Part shown: in pieces, positions 45,279 to 55,725 of the stretch | Layout of the letters: the number at the start of each line of letters is the position of its first letter | Numbering within the stretch: the stretch's first letter is position 1 | NCBI GenBank assembly: GCA_020635115.1 | Contig: JACKAK010000004.1 | Coordinates: 124,001 to 188,000 of the forward strand | Source of the DNA: Halobacteriovoraceae bacterium | GTDB lineage: Bacteria > Bdellovibrionota > Bacteriovoracia > Bacteriovoracales > Bacteriovoracaceae | Direction of reading: 5' to 3' | Length of the DNA: 64,000 bases | The notes under the pieces: generated by a model | What the model was told of the DNA's origin: nothing | The model's database searches: none | The model's input: only the letters and a program-made list of their open reading frames with translations | Program-made: the position numbers and the translations under genes

Positions 45279-46670
45279 ATGAAATCATTTGATGTAATTG
45301 TTTTAGGGGCAGGGCCAGGCGGATATGTGGCCGCAATAAGAGCTGCACAATTAGGAAATAAAGTGGCCATTGTAGAAGAGGATAAACTAGGTGGAGTTTG
45401 TCTCAACAGAGGATGCATCCCAACTAAGGCCCTTTTAAAATCTGCCCATTCAGTACATGAATTAGCAGAATTTAGTAAACTAGGAATAAATATTGAACTC
45501 AAAAGTTTAGATGGATCTCAAGCAGTTCTAAGGGCCAATCAGATCAGTGATAGAATTTCAAAAGGTGTGGCCTTTCTGATGAAAAAAAATAATATCGAAG
45601 TCATTTATGGCAGTGGGGTTATCAAATCTCAAACCGCCCTAGAAGTTAAGTCTCCTAAGGGTCATACTGACACATATTCGTTTAAAAAGCTAATCATCGC
45701 AACAGGTGCAAAATACAGAACTTTTCCAGGATTAGATCACGACGGAAAAAGATTAATCGGGGCTTGGGAGGCCGTGAAGTTAAAAGAACTTCCTAAGTCA
45801 ATTGGTATTATTGGCGCAGGGGCCATAGGTGTTGAATTTGCTTATTTTTGGAATGCTTTTGGCGTAGACGTCCATATTTTTGAATTACAAAATCATCTCC
45901 TTCCCATAGAGGATGAGGAGAGTTCAAAAGAAGTTGAAAAGGCCTATAAAAAATATGGAATAAAAATGTCTTTGGGGATTGAAGGAATTTCAGCAAAAAA
46001 TAACGGTAATGATGTCAGCTTCATTGTAAAAGAAAATGGTAAAGAAAATATTTATCATTTTGATTTGGGATTAATTGCTGTTGGAATGACCGGAAATGTT
46101 GACAATATTGGTTTAGAGAATCTGGGGATTAAGGTTGATAAGGGTTTTATAAAAGTAGATTCATTTTATCAGACAAATATTTCAAACATATATGCCATTG
46201 GAGATGTCTCTGGCCCTCCTTTGTTGGCCCACGCAGCTTCGCATGAAGGAGTCATTGCAGCTGAACATCTGTCAGGGACGCATCCTCATCCATTAGATAA
46301 GAGAAATATTCCTGGATGCACTTATTGCTATCCACAGGTAGCATCAGTAGGGTACACAGAAAAAGAATTAAAAGAAGAAGGGATTGAATACAGTGTTGGA
46401 AAATTACCTTTTTCGGCCAATGGAAAGGCCCAGGCCAGTAATGAGACTTCTGGACACATAAAGGTGCTTATGGGGAAAAAACATGGAGAAATGCTAGGGG
46501 CACATATTGTTGGTGATAATGCTACAGAATTAATCCATGAATATGTGTTATTTCGTACAATGGAGGGGATAGATGAAGAAATTTTTGCTACTGTTCATCC
46601 TCATCCCACTCTTGGTGAGTTTTTGGCCGAGGCCGTACTTGCATCAAAAAATAGAGCTTTAAACTTTTAG
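45279..46670 (+). CDS. lpdA: Dihydrolipoyl dehydrogenase (E3)
   Basis: 463 residues, the usual size. FAD-binding VLGAGPGGYVAAIRAAQLG at the N-terminus, the redox disulfide GGVCLNRGCIPTK near 42-47, NAD-binding IGIIGAGAIGVEFA near 175, YAIGDVSGPPLLAH, and the C-terminal catalytic HPHPTLGE. It reoxidises dihydrolipoamide of 2-oxoacid dehydrogenase complexes and passes electrons to NAD. The E2 gene follows 11 bases later, so the two are an operon; no E1 gene is present. Confidence 0.96.
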   Translation: MKSFDVIVLGAGPGGYVAAIRAAQLGNKVAIVEEDKLGGVCLNRGCIPTKALLKSAHSVHELAEFSKLGINIELKSLDGSQAVLRANQISDRISKGVAFLMKKNNIEVIYGSGVIKSQTALEVKSPKGHTDTYSFKKLIIATGAKYRTFPGLDHDGKRLIGAWEAVKLKELPKSIGIIGAGAIGVEFAYFWNAFGVDVHIFELQNHLLPIEDEESSKEVEKAYKKYGIKMSLGIEGISAKNNGNDVSFIVKENGKENIYHFDLGLIAVGMTGNVDNIGLENLGIKVDKGFIKVDSFYQTNISNIYAIGDVSGPPLLAHAASHEGVIAAEHLSGTHPHPLDKRNIPGCTYCYPQVASVGYTEKELKEEGIEYSVGKLPFSANGKAQASNETSGHIKVLMGKKHGEMLGAHIVGDNATELIHEYVLFRTMEGIDEEIFATVHPHPTLGEFLAEAVLASKNRALNF

Positions 46671-46681
46671 GAGATATATCA

Positions 46682-47974
46682 ATGGCCAGAATAGAAATCG
46701 TTATGCCACAAATGGGTGAGTCAATTACTAACGGTACGATTACACGTTGGAATAAAAGTGTTGGAGATGCTATTGAATTAGATGAAATCCTTTTTGAAAT
46801 TTCAACCGACAAAGTAGAATCTGAAATACCTTCACCTGTAGAAGGAAAACTTGTTGAAATTCTCTTTCCTGAGGGTGAAACAGTTGATGTGGGAATACCT
46901 GTTGCAGTAGTTGATGATGATATGAACGCTGAAGTGGTAGCAACTTCCCAAGCACCGGCCGAGAAACCTTCTCAAGCTCCGGTTGTCCCTGAAATTCCTG
47001 TATCAAACGAAGAGGGAAGCAATGATAGGAGATTCTATACTCCGTTGGTAAAAAAAATGGCAGAAGAAGCAGGAGTTCCACTTTGTGAACTTTCAAAAGT
47101 CCAAGGAAGTGGTGCAGGGGGTAGAGTTAATAAACAAGATCTTGAAAACTTTATCACTAATAATGGCCCCGTAAAATCATCACAACCTCCTAAATCTGAA
47201 TCTGTATCTACATCTTCAAAAGCACCCTCTTTACCTACTGGAGGAGTTGCTCAAGTTAGAGGTGCAGGAGAGAGAGTGGAAATTATTCCAATGGATAATA
47301 TGAGGAAGGCCATTGCCAAAAATATGGTGTCTTCAAAATTAACGTCACCTCATGTGAGTTCCATTTCAGAAGTAGATGTGACTCATATAGTTCAGTATAG
47401 AGAAAAAATTAAGCACGACTTTAAAAAACGTGAAGGTGTAAATCTCACTTATACACATTTCTTTTTATGGGCCATTACACAAGCTTTAAAGGAATATCCT
47501 CTCGTTAATGCCTCGATTGAAGGCGATAATATTGTCGTCAAAAAAGATATTAATTTGGGTTGTGCCGTTGCTGTTCCGGGAAATGGTTTAGTTGTACCAG
47601 TTATTAGAAATATAGACACCTTAAATATGGTAGGAATTGTAAGGGCCCTCGATTCTCTTGTACAAAAGGCCAGAACAAGAAAACTTACAATGGAAGAACT
47701 AACCGGAGGAACTTTCACATTTACAAACGTAGGTTCATTTGGAACTTTAATGGCCACTCCAGTTATATTACAACCCCAAGTAGGTATTCTAGCAGGTGGA
47801 GCAATACAAAAAAGAGTTGTGGTCACAAAAGATAATTCAATTGCTATCCGTGATATGCTTTACCTTACACATACCTATGATCACAGACTCGTGGATGGAG
47901 AGCTTGGTGGATTGTTTTTAGAATATATATGCCAAAAACTCAGAGACCTTGATCCAAGCTCTATAGTTTCTTAA
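46682..47974 (+). CDS. 2-oxoacid dehydrogenase E2 (dihydrolipoamide acyltransferase)
   Basis: 430 residues with the standard order: one lipoyl domain (FEISTDKVESEIPSPVEG, lipoylated Lys near 42), a Pro/Ala/Ser-rich linker, the E3/E1-binding domain (FYTPLVKKMAEEAGVPLCEL near 120), a second linker, and the catalytic domain ending HTYDHRLVDGELGG near 397 (HxxxDG). The MPQMGESI start and TDKVESEIP resemble E2s of branched-chain or 2-oxoglutarate complexes as well as pyruvate, so the substrate is not fixed. GGAG precedes the ATG. Confidence 0.93.
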   Translation: MARIEIVMPQMGESITNGTITRWNKSVGDAIELDEILFEISTDKVESEIPSPVEGKLVEILFPEGETVDVGIPVAVVDDDMNAEVVATSQAPAEKPSQAPVVPEIPVSNEEGSNDRRFYTPLVKKMAEEAGVPLCELSKVQGSGAGGRVNKQDLENFITNNGPVKSSQPPKSESVSTSSKAPSLPTGGVAQVRGAGERVEIIPMDNMRKAIAKNMVSSKLTSPHVSSISEVDVTHIVQYREKIKHDFKKREGVNLTYTHFFLWAITQALKEYPLVNASIEGDNIVVKKDINLGCAVAVPGNGLVVPVIRNIDTLNMVGIVRALDSLVQKARTRKLTMEELTGGTFTFTNVGSFGTLMATPVILQPQVGILAGGAIQKRVVVTKDNSIAIRDMLYLTHTYDHRLVDGELGGLFLEYICQKLRDLDPSSIVS

Positions 47975-47980
47975 AGCTAT

Positions 47981-48817
47981 TTAGAAATCCTTAATTATAT
48001 CTACCAGTGCAGGTATGTCGATAAAAGGATTTCTGGTATATTGGATTTTATAGATTAAATTGTTTCGTATCATCTCATGACTTGAGACAGGATCTATCTG
48101 GTTCCATTTTCTAAGGACTGCTTCTTGATATTGATCTATTGGAGAATTGTATTTGATAGAAAAGTAGAACATTGCCCGAGCAATGTCGCCTTTGATATGC
48201 GATGGAGGCTCATAGCTAGATTGGTTGCTCTCAACATCATAACCAAAACTGGAGGGAGAGCATAAATGCTCGTTTAAGACTTCCTCAACTTCAGCAAAAG
48301 GATAGTTTCCTCGAGTCGAGTTTGCATAGGAACTAACAGGCAAAAGGTGGTGTAAATCTGATTTTTGCATATCTTTGCTAAAAGTTTTATTAAATTTACT
48401 TTGAGGCCAAATGTGTTCACAATTTATAAAGTGATGGTTTGGAATTTTTCCTTTTCCAATTGGCGCTTCTTTAAAAGATGACTCTCTATAAATAATGTTA
48501 CAATAATTGTCTTTCAGAAATATCCCTAATTCATCTTTTTCTAAAAATAATGTTCCAAAAAGAATTCTTCTTGCATCCTGATAGGAAAATACTCTATGAG
48601 TAAAACAATTTTTTTTACCTTCGCAGTTTTTTACAAGTAAGTCATCTTCATTTTTACTAACGATATGACTTAAGTACATTATTTTTTGTAAATCTTTTTT
48701 CATTTGTTCTGGATTGAGATGTCCGTTTTTAATATTTTCTCTAAATTGCTTAGGGTAATAATTTTGAAAAGCATAGGATCTTATTGAAATTAATAATAAG
48801 ATTAAGATTTTATACAT
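47981..48817 (-). CDS. Exported endonuclease I family nuclease (EndA/NucM-like)
   Basis: About 278 residues from the ATG at 48817, chosen because AAGGA lies five bases upstream and MYKILILLLISIRSYAFQ is a signal peptide; a start at 48859 is possible. The beta-beta-alpha metal nuclease core is visible: FINCEHIWPQSKF near 130 (His in EHxWP) and SDLHHLLPV near 157, followed by NSTRGNYPF. This family cuts DNA (and sometimes RNA) non-specifically in the periplasm or outside the cell, useful for scavenging prey or environmental DNA. Confidence 0.92.
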   Translation of the reverse strand: MYKILILLLISIRSYAFQNYYPKQFRENIKNGHLNPEQMKKDLQKIMYLSHIVSKNEDDLLVKNCEGKKNCFTHRVFSYQDARRILFGTLFLEKDELGIFLKDNYCNIIYRESSFKEAPIGKGKIPNHHFINCEHIWPQSKFNKTFSKDMQKSDLHHLLPVSSYANSTRGNYPFAEVEEVLNEHLCSPSSFGYDVESNQSSYEPPSHIKGDIARAMFYFSIKYNSPIDQYQEAVLRKWNQIDPVSSHEMIRNNLIYKIQYTRNPFIDIPALVDIIKDF

Positions 48818-48971
48818 ATTCATCCTTGTGTTAAACATTTTCTTCAATGAAAAGTTCACAATAATCTTACTAATAAGATGTATTAAATATCTCTAAGAAA
48901 ATTCTTACATTTTGTGAGTTTTGTTACATTTTCTGTAAGGTTAGTTGAGTGAAATTGTAATGAGTTTTTTT

Positions 48972-49000
48972 AAAAAAAGGCCATGAATTAATTCATGGCC
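48972..49000 (-). terminator. Strong intrinsic terminator
   Basis: A perfect 22-base palindrome (48979-49000, GGCCATGAATT/AATTCATGGCC) is followed on the minus strand by seven T residues. It lies 39 bases past the stop of the 780-residue exported protein gene and ends the large envelope-protein operon. Confidence 0.85.
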
Positions 49001-49038
49001 CTATGAGTGATGATTATTTTGGATATGTGATTATTTAA

Positions 49039-51381
49039 TTACTCAGCTTGCTCCCCTGGAACAGTTTCATATTTCTCCATTGCTTGAATGTAGAGGTTTC
49101 GAAAAATGGTGAGATCTCTTTCTATTCCATTCAGAGAAAGTTTAGGGTTTTCTTGTGAAGGTTTACATATCTCAGGAAGATTCTTATGAATATCAGCTAT
49201 ACTCGAGAATAGTTCAGAATCAATAATTGCAAATTCTTTTGATTTCTCCAAAAGCTTGTCGTTTATTTCTACTCCTATAGAATTAAGTAGTTTAAAGTTT
49301 TTATACTTGACGAAAAATTGATATTCATTTTGAATGTCAATTGCCTCGGCCAGGAGATCTCCTAACTTTTTTGTCATTTCATCACTTGTAGGTTGATTCA
49401 TATCAAAATCTTTCATCTTTTCTCTAAGGTGGCAGGCGCTAGCAGAGAGTGAGTGGATTTGATAAAGTGCTAGGAAGTGAAATTGATCATCAGGTCTAAT
49501 CTTTCGTGGAACATAGGCCTCATCGTATTCGTACATGGCATAGCCAAGTGCAGATCCTGTAGAAATCATAACCATAGATTTTTTAAAGACTTCATTCCCT
49601 GATGGTGTGTTTTCAAAAAGATCAATGGCCTCAGAGAGGTGTGCCGATCCGTCATTGGATGAATGATTCGAAGATTTACTATCATGTGAAATCCTTTGGA
49701 ATGTTCCATACAAAGTTTCATTGATGGACGCATTTTGTTTTTCTGATAAATTGGAAGGAGTTTCTTCGATCGTCCTAGCTATTTTACTTTTACGAATTCG
49801 AGGAATGTAGGAAATAATCGCTGGCACTCTAACTAATTCCATTCTATAAATAAAATTTTCCCATGCCGCTTTAAACTTAATTCTATTTTTGTCTTTATCA
49901 GCAAGTAGTTTCCCTATTTCAATTGCTTCCTTTTTGGTGATGTTTTCGCCAACGTTAGCTTTATCTGAAAGTTTTTTAATTATCTCATTAAGTCTTGCCG
50001 GCCGATTTGGTTTGTTTTTTACTTCTGAATCTAGTTTGTTAACAAAAGTGTTAAAATTATCAATTCGTGCTTTTGCTTTTTCTTTTTGAGAATTATAGTT
50101 TTTAACAATCTGTTCGACTTTTTGAGAAAATTCTTCAGGTTGAAAATTTTTATTTTTCAAATACGATAAAATTTTATCAACAATTGAGTCATACTGAGAG
50201 ATGTTTTGTGAAGTGAAGATAATTCCATTTTCTACTTCGGTCTGAAAGATACTCATTAAAGACTCTGATTCTTCTTGACTAAACTTTTTTGACTTTTGAA
50301 TGTCTTTTATAAAATGATCAAACTTTTTAATTTGTTCAATAGAATGGGAGGTGGTTTCATTTAATTGAGATTTTAGTTTTTCAAGCACAGTCATCATTTT
50401 ATTTGCTAAACTATCATTAAACTTCTCACCATTTTTAATTTTTTTATTTAGACCTTCAGAGATGAGGATTTCCATTTTTGTGAAATCCTCAATTGAAACT
50501 CCTTCAACAGAAAAATTCTTAAATCTTAATTTTTTGATGAACTCGTCAAAATGAGGGACTATTTCACTTGTTAAAATTTCATTTTCGTTTACTCTTTTTT
50601 TGAGCTCTTCAATCAAAGCGAGGAATTCTTCTTTTTGTTCTTTATTAAGAGAAGCACCTTCTTTTGCCTGTATTTTCAGATCTTTAACAAAATTATCAAC
50701 ATCGACAATTTTTTTATAAGCAGTTTTGTCAGGTGCCTGAATTGGTCTTAGATAAAAATCAAATGGAATCATTTTATTTCCGACCTTAAGAAGTACATCA
50801 TCAAAATCTTTTTTTAGAGATTTCATGGAGTTAATTGAAAGCTTAAGAGGTTTCATATAACTTTTTTCACTAGAAAGTAGACCGTCTACAAATTTTTTAC
50901 ATCCAGCTTTAGTAAAGGTCGAATCGATAAGGTTTACAAAACCTAGTGATCCCCATGCTATAATTGCCCCTCCTAGAGCGTGGTTCCAACCACTTCGAAC
51001 TTCATCAGATTCAATATCTTCTTGCTTTTTTTCAAAAATTTCATCGCCAATGGACAAAATACCTTCTCTTAAGGATGCATCTTGAAAATAGAGAACTGTT
51101 AAGTAACTTAAGTAAATGTTATGCTGGTGAGCATTGAAGTTTTCTATGAGTTTAATCAATTGATCTCGAGAATGAGCTTGAAAATAAATATTGGCCTGAT
51201 CTGGAGTTTGTTCTTGTTGATATCCAAGAGTTGCATTAGTGAGTTCGTAAATTTCAGTCCAATCCTTAAGTTCAAAGTATTTTGCTATTTGTCCAATATA
51301 AGACTCAGGTTTAACATCATTGGCCTGAGAATAGTTTGAAAAGAAGAGAAATATTACCAATAAAATGATTGCGTTTTTCAT
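49039..51381 (-). CDS. Large exported helical protein with degenerate internal repeats
   Basis: 780 residues. A signal peptide (MKNAIILLVIFLFFSNYSQA) is followed by a nearly all-helical, Lys/Glu-rich protein. Between about 228 and 490 five degenerate units share the pattern (F/Y/V)Dx(F/I)(I/V)xx(L/I) followed by an acidic helix: DNFVKDLK, FDEFIKKLR, FDHFIKDIQ, YDSIVDKIL and DNFNTFVNKL, with several units closing in G/N-E-x-(I/F)-T/N. One hydrophobic segment (GGAIIAWGSLGFVNLI) lies near 137-152. No family recognised. Its ATG shares one base with the stop of the 1424-residue gene, so the two form a tight operon and probably one envelope structure. Confidence 0.75.
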   Translation of the reverse strand: MKNAIILLVIFLFFSNYSQANDVKPESYIGQIAKYFELKDWTEIYELTNATLGYQQEQTPDQANIYFQAHSRDQLIKLIENFNAHQHNIYLSYLTVLYFQDASLREGILSIGDEIFEKKQEDIESDEVRSGWNHALGGAIIAWGSLGFVNLIDSTFTKAGCKKFVDGLLSSEKSYMKPLKLSINSMKSLKKDFDDVLLKVGNKMIPFDFYLRPIQAPDKTAYKKIVDVDNFVKDLKIQAKEGASLNKEQKEEFLALIEELKKRVNENEILTSEIVPHFDEFIKKLRFKNFSVEGVSIEDFTKMEILISEGLNKKIKNGEKFNDSLANKMMTVLEKLKSQLNETTSHSIEQIKKFDHFIKDIQKSKKFSQEESESLMSIFQTEVENGIIFTSQNISQYDSIVDKILSYLKNKNFQPEEFSQKVEQIVKNYNSQKEKAKARIDNFNTFVNKLDSEVKNKPNRPARLNEIIKKLSDKANVGENITKKEAIEIGKLLADKDKNRIKFKAAWENFIYRMELVRVPAIISYIPRIRKSKIARTIEETPSNLSEKQNASINETLYGTFQRISHDSKSSNHSSNDGSAHLSEAIDLFENTPSGNEVFKKSMVMISTGSALGYAMYEYDEAYVPRKIRPDDQFHFLALYQIHSLSASACHLREKMKDFDMNQPTSDEMTKKLGDLLAEAIDIQNEYQFFVKYKNFKLLNSIGVEINDKLLEKSKEFAIIDSELFSSIADIHKNLPEICKPSQENPKLSLNGIERDLTIFRNLYIQAMEKYETVPGEQAE

Positions 51382-54300
51382 TATTTTATCTCCTCTTCAT
51401 CAATATCTTTTTTAGGATAAGCTCTCTCGTTAACAGTCTGTTTTAGTTCTTCCTCTGTGTATTTGGACTTTCTAAAGTATTCTTTAAATGTCTTATTAAA
51501 AACAAAATCTTCTAATGCCCTAAAATCTGGTCTTGTTGGTATTGTGCGAATGATTTCCAAAGTTTCATAAACTGAGCCATCATCCATAACTTTTTCAGAG
51601 ATAACTCTTTTTAGCCCAGCAGCTCTTTCATAAGTTTCACGACGGGTAAGTTTATATTCATCTCCAATGAGGGATAATTGTTTTCCTTTTCTCATTTCCC
51701 AATCATCAAAAATAGTATCAGTATCTTTAATCTTTTTATTCTCATCCGCTTTAAAGACATTTTTTAGTTTATCTATGAAACTGAGATTTTCATCCCTTGG
51801 AATCTTTTTAAGAAGTTGTCTAGGGTTTCCTGTCCAAATAGATGAGAGGAGATCTTGATAAATTAATTGTCCATAAGTTGAATTGTTATCTTTTCTTGAA
51901 AAATTAAATAGCTTAAGGGTTTCAATTTCCTGTTCTGTCGCACCAGCATTTCTTGCTCTCATGATTTCAGCATCCAGATTTTCTTGTGTGTTTCTCGTAA
52001 AATTCATTGTTGATCTATATTCCTCTGAAATTTTACTGAGAGCATGCTCAACCTTGTGAAATTGATTTCTGGTTAAATTTCCAGAACGATAGAGTTGTTC
52101 TAATTCTGTAAAAGCATCATTTATTTTATACACATTCCAAGTTGGTTTTATTCCTAAAATTGCAAAATCATGGGTTAAGTACTCTAATTTTAACTCTGAA
52201 GATTTGTATTGTTTCTCTATTATTGTGTAGACTTCATCTTTTGCTCTTTTGATCTGCTCGTTTAGAAACTTCTCCGACGCTAAGATACCTTCAATGTGTG
52301 TTTCAAATGCATTTGTTACCTCGTCTTCTAGTTTGTTTAATTCTGAAGTCTCAATAGTTTTAACAGATTCATTCTTTGGAGATTTATTATTTTCAATATC
52401 CTTAACTATTGCAAGTTCACCATTCTTTGTTTGTTTCATTGCTAAAAGAGATTTCGATTGGTACTCATTATATTTAGAAAGAAACTCTTCAAAGGACTTG
52501 AGATCAATTTTATTTTCTTTTGCAAACTTTTTGAAACTTTTTGGGTAAACTTTATAAGCTGAATCGAGTGCAGTTAGAATTTCAGCTCTGGCGATATCGA
52601 CTTGAATGATTCGATCGATATCATTTGAAGCTTTGTTGTTATGAAGTAATATGGAAAAATCTTTCTTTAGAGTTTTAAACAATTTAGCATATTCTTTCTT
52701 ACGTATTCTGGCCATATCAGCGATAATCGAAGGATCCCAAGAAAATGTATTTCCTTTAAATCCAATAACACTAAACACATCGTAGAGTCTATTGTGCTCC
52801 CTTAACTGATAACTACTCGTTTTGAGCAATTTGGGAAAATCTACAAAAACTGTTTCAAAAGGGGCCTTAATTATTCTAAAAGGGTTAAGCAGAGTCATGA
52901 GAGGAACTAATGGCCTATCAGGATCTTCATTTTTCTTAAAATGTTTTCCAATCTCTTTGATTGTTTCAATAGGCATAAGCTTAGACCACTTTACATCCTT
53001 GAGGGATTTTATTTTTGATAGTTTTAAATCATATCGCTGCGGTTTTGAATATTTTCTCATTTTAAATTTATTTGCAGCTCCAGCAACAATCGGAATACCC
53101 AAAGCAAACGCTAGCAAAAATACTGCGGTAGAAATGAAGTTTAATAATTCCGCATTATATTGCTGCTCCCTCACTTGAGCATCATTTTGATTAAAAAGTG
53201 CAAATTGTGAATTAAGAGCTGCAATGGAAAGATCATTAATATCATTTTTTTCTAAGCGATCTGTAACGGCGCTCTTCCAAAACTCATGGGCGAGATCATA
53301 GACAAAGGGATAATTTGCTGAAAACATAAAACCAGTAACGTATGGAAGAAGCGCTTGATCAATTCGTCTCAAAAAGAGAGTTAAAGGCATCATCATTTTA
53401 AAGTTTTTTGTAAGCATTGGAACGACATGTAGAATAATGGAAACTTGAAATCCCCACATAACATATGTATTCATATAAGTGTCCCAAACTTTTTCACCAA
53501 CAGACATTCGAAGGTAATCAATTAGAAATTGTCTATTTTCAAATGCCATGGCCGGGGCCATTTGTAGAAGATGTTTTAGAGCTCCAGAATACTGGACGAT
53601 GTAAGAAATATCCTCGATCTTTTTTGCATTTTTAACAGCTTCGATGTGTTCTTTGATTGTTTTTTCACTTTTTTCCATTACGATTTCGACAGCTTTGACT
53701 TTTTGTTCTCTAGTAAGGCCCTCGTAAGAAAGAACTTCAAAGAGGTAGGCCTCATCAAGTTCAACGGTTTTTTTCTTTTCTTGCTTGATCTCCTTTCTTT
53801 TTTTCATGACCATGTCATTTGGAAGGTCAATCTGATTATTTAATATTGGGAAGTTAGAGAGAATTTCGGCAATATCAATCTGGTAGTATGCCTTTAAAGT
53901 TTCCTCGTTAAAATCCATCTCTTTTACAGTTGGATTTTTTTCAAAATTATTATCAAACTTAAATAGAGAAATTATATCTTCTAATTCACTAATTGCACTA
54001 TCAATATATTCAGAAGTTCCTTTTTTCTCTAAAATCTTTTTGTATTCACCGAAAGCGCCCATATAGTCTTGTTGTCCAAGTATTTGTTTTGCCATATCAC
54101 GAGAAACATGACTAAGCAGATTATTGTTCAGATAAGGGGCAATAAGAAACTGAAATTTCTTCATGTCAACGATGTCTGTTTCTATGAGATCTGCAATTTT
54201 TTGATTGTCTTGCTTTTGGATAATCTCGTCGGATGCTTGTCTGAGAATTGAGAAGTAACTAGCTTTAAACTTATTTCCCAAATTAAAGGCTTCCGAACTT

Positions 54301-55655
54301 AGTCCTTGGTCAATAATAGGAACAAGAAGCGTATCACTTATTTCGCTTCTTAGTTCTTGCGCTCTTTGGTCAAGGAGTTCAGATATTTTGTCGACATTTT
54401 CTTTATTAATATATGGGATGTGAACTTTTTCATCTTTTCCAGGGGTAGTCACTTCATAAGCATGGCCTTCAAGTATTTCAAAAATGGCATTAATTTTTGA
54501 GGTGATGATAATTTCTTTTAAATCACTGGGAAGTGCTTCTTTAGAAAGATCACTTAGCTCGAGTGATTTGGTCTGAGCAATAGATACTGCATATTTTAGG
54601 TACTCAGAAGACTCTGCCATCTGTAAGGTATCCTCAAGATTAAATTCGAGAAATTCTCTCAGAGTATCTTTTTCTTTCTCACTTACTTCAATTGTTTCAA
54701 CAATAATTTCAGTAAGCTTATAGACAAAATCTCTACTCGCAAAGAGTTTTGAGTTTAATGGATTTTCACCAAGCCAAATCCAAAAAGCTGTTTGAAAGTC
54801 ATCTTCTTTAAACTGATCTTTATCAAAAAATGGAAAATGTTTTACAAACTGAAGATATCTCGATGAAATATGTTCGGTTCTTTCATTTTCATCTAAAATG
54901 AGGGGGAGCATTTCAAGACTTCCTAGCTCTGGATTACTGCTTTGTTTGAAAGGGAAGTAGATTTCTTTTTCACCTTTGTATTTTCTAATTTCATCATACG
55001 AAAAAAGAAGTTGTTGGAGAGTGATGTACTTAACAGCGTCAAAAAAGCCTTTTTTTCGGTCTTCATGTGAGAAATGATGTCTGAGCATTACACCTTGATA
55101 AAAGATTTTTTTAAAACTGATGATATAATTATCTCCATCTTTTTTTAGGTCATAATTGGTTAGAAGATTGATTTCGTTGTCACCTATTTTTTGAGGGATA
55201 AAGATGGCAGCGAGATCTTTGAAATTCTCACCTTTTATCTTTAGATTGAAATTATCTAAATCAGAAAGAGCGAATTTTTCATTTTTGGCACTTAAAATTA
55301 ATAGGTAGTTGGCCATTAAGGTTGAATACATAACCATCATTTGGGTTAAATTAATATTTGTATGGATTACCTTTTCCTTGGTTTCAGGATGGATCAATTG
55401 TCCGTTAAGTGCTTTTTCCAGTAGTTCTTTCATTTCTAGGGTCGCGCCCTTTTGATCCACATACTTGTCCAGGGCGATATTTCCGATTGTACCTTTATAG
55501 ATGATTGCTTCTCGTTGCTTTCCAAGAGTCTCTTGGATGGTTGAGTAGCGTCTAGAAATTTCAGGGTGAATAGCTGCGTATGTAACCTGTTGAATCAGTA
55601 GAGTTGTCATTACACTATTGATCATGATTGTTTTAAACAGATCTTTCAAATTCAC
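51381..55655 (-). CDS. Giant envelope protein, unknown function
   Basis: 1424 residues. The N-terminus has a hydrophobic signal-like segment (MINSVMTTLLIQQVTYAA). The rest is highly charged and helical, apart from three or four membrane-like segments in the centre (about 720-775, FQVSIILHVVPML and ALLPYVTGFMFSA, and about 845-865, FISTAVFLLAFALGIPIVAG). The C-terminal 500 residues are charged helices with coiled-coil character. No enzymatic motif or family recognised. It is translationally coupled to the 780-residue gene. GAGGAGG precedes the ATG, suggesting high expression. The size and layout suggest a structural, inner-membrane-anchored assembly reaching into the periplasm or cytoplasm. 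Confidence 0.75.
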   Translation of the reverse strand: MNLKDLFKTIMINSVMTTLLIQQVTYAAIHPEISRRYSTIQETLGKQREAIIYKGTIGNIALDKYVDQKGATLEMKELLEKALNGQLIHPETKEKVIHTNINLTQMMVMYSTLMANYLLILSAKNEKFALSDLDNFNLKIKGENFKDLAAIFIPQKIGDNEINLLTNYDLKKDGDNYIISFKKIFYQGVMLRHHFSHEDRKKGFFDAVKYITLQQLLFSYDEIRKYKGEKEIYFPFKQSSNPELGSLEMLPLILDENERTEHISSRYLQFVKHFPFFDKDQFKEDDFQTAFWIWLGENPLNSKLFASRDFVYKLTEIIVETIEVSEKEKDTLREFLEFNLEDTLQMAESSEYLKYAVSIAQTKSLELSDLSKEALPSDLKEIIITSKINAIFEILEGHAYEVTTPGKDEKVHIPYINKENVDKISELLDQRAQELRSEISDTLLVPIIDQGLSSEAFNLGNKFKASYFSILRQASDEIIQKQDNQKIADLIETDIVDMKKFQFLIAPYLNNNLLSHVSRDMAKQILGQQDYMGAFGEYKKILEKKGTSEYIDSAISELEDIISLFKFDNNFEKNPTVKEMDFNEETLKAYYQIDIAEILSNFPILNNQIDLPNDMVMKKRKEIKQEKKKTVELDEAYLFEVLSYEGLTREQKVKAVEIVMEKSEKTIKEHIEAVKNAKKIEDISYIVQYSGALKHLLQMAPAMAFENRQFLIDYLRMSVGEKVWDTYMNTYVMWGFQVSIILHVVPMLTKNFKMMMPLTLFLRRIDQALLPYVTGFMFSANYPFVYDLAHEFWKSAVTDRLEKNDINDLSIAALNSQFALFNQNDAQVREQQYNAELLNFISTAVFLLAFALGIPIVAGAANKFKMRKYSKPQRYDLKLSKIKSLKDVKWSKLMPIETIKEIGKHFKKNEDPDRPLVPLMTLLNPFRIIKAPFETVFVDFPKLLKTSSYQLREHNRLYDVFSVIGFKGNTFSWDPSIIADMARIRKKEYAKLFKTLKKDFSILLHNNKASNDIDRIIQVDIARAEILTALDSAYKVYPKSFKKFAKENKIDLKSFEEFLSKYNEYQSKSLLAMKQTKNGELAIVKDIENNKSPKNESVKTIETSELNKLEDEVTNAFETHIEGILASEKFLNEQIKRAKDEVYTIIEKQYKSSELKLEYLTHDFAILGIKPTWNVYKINDAFTELEQLYRSGNLTRNQFHKVEHALSKISEEYRSTMNFTRNTQENLDAEIMRARNAGATEQEIETLKLFNFSRKDNNSTYGQLIYQDLLSSIWTGNPRQLLKKIPRDENLSFIDKLKNVFKADENKKIKDTDTIFDDWEMRKGKQLSLIGDEYKLTRRETYERAAGLKRVISEKVMDDGSVYETLEIIRTIPTRPDFRALEDFVFNKTFKEYFRKSKYTEEELKQTVNERAYPKKDIDEEEIK

Positions 55656-55725
55656 GCGTTCCTCCTCAAATTCCAGGGCGCTTGATTAAATTTTGTACAC
55701 CCCAACAGACCACTTTAACCTAGAA

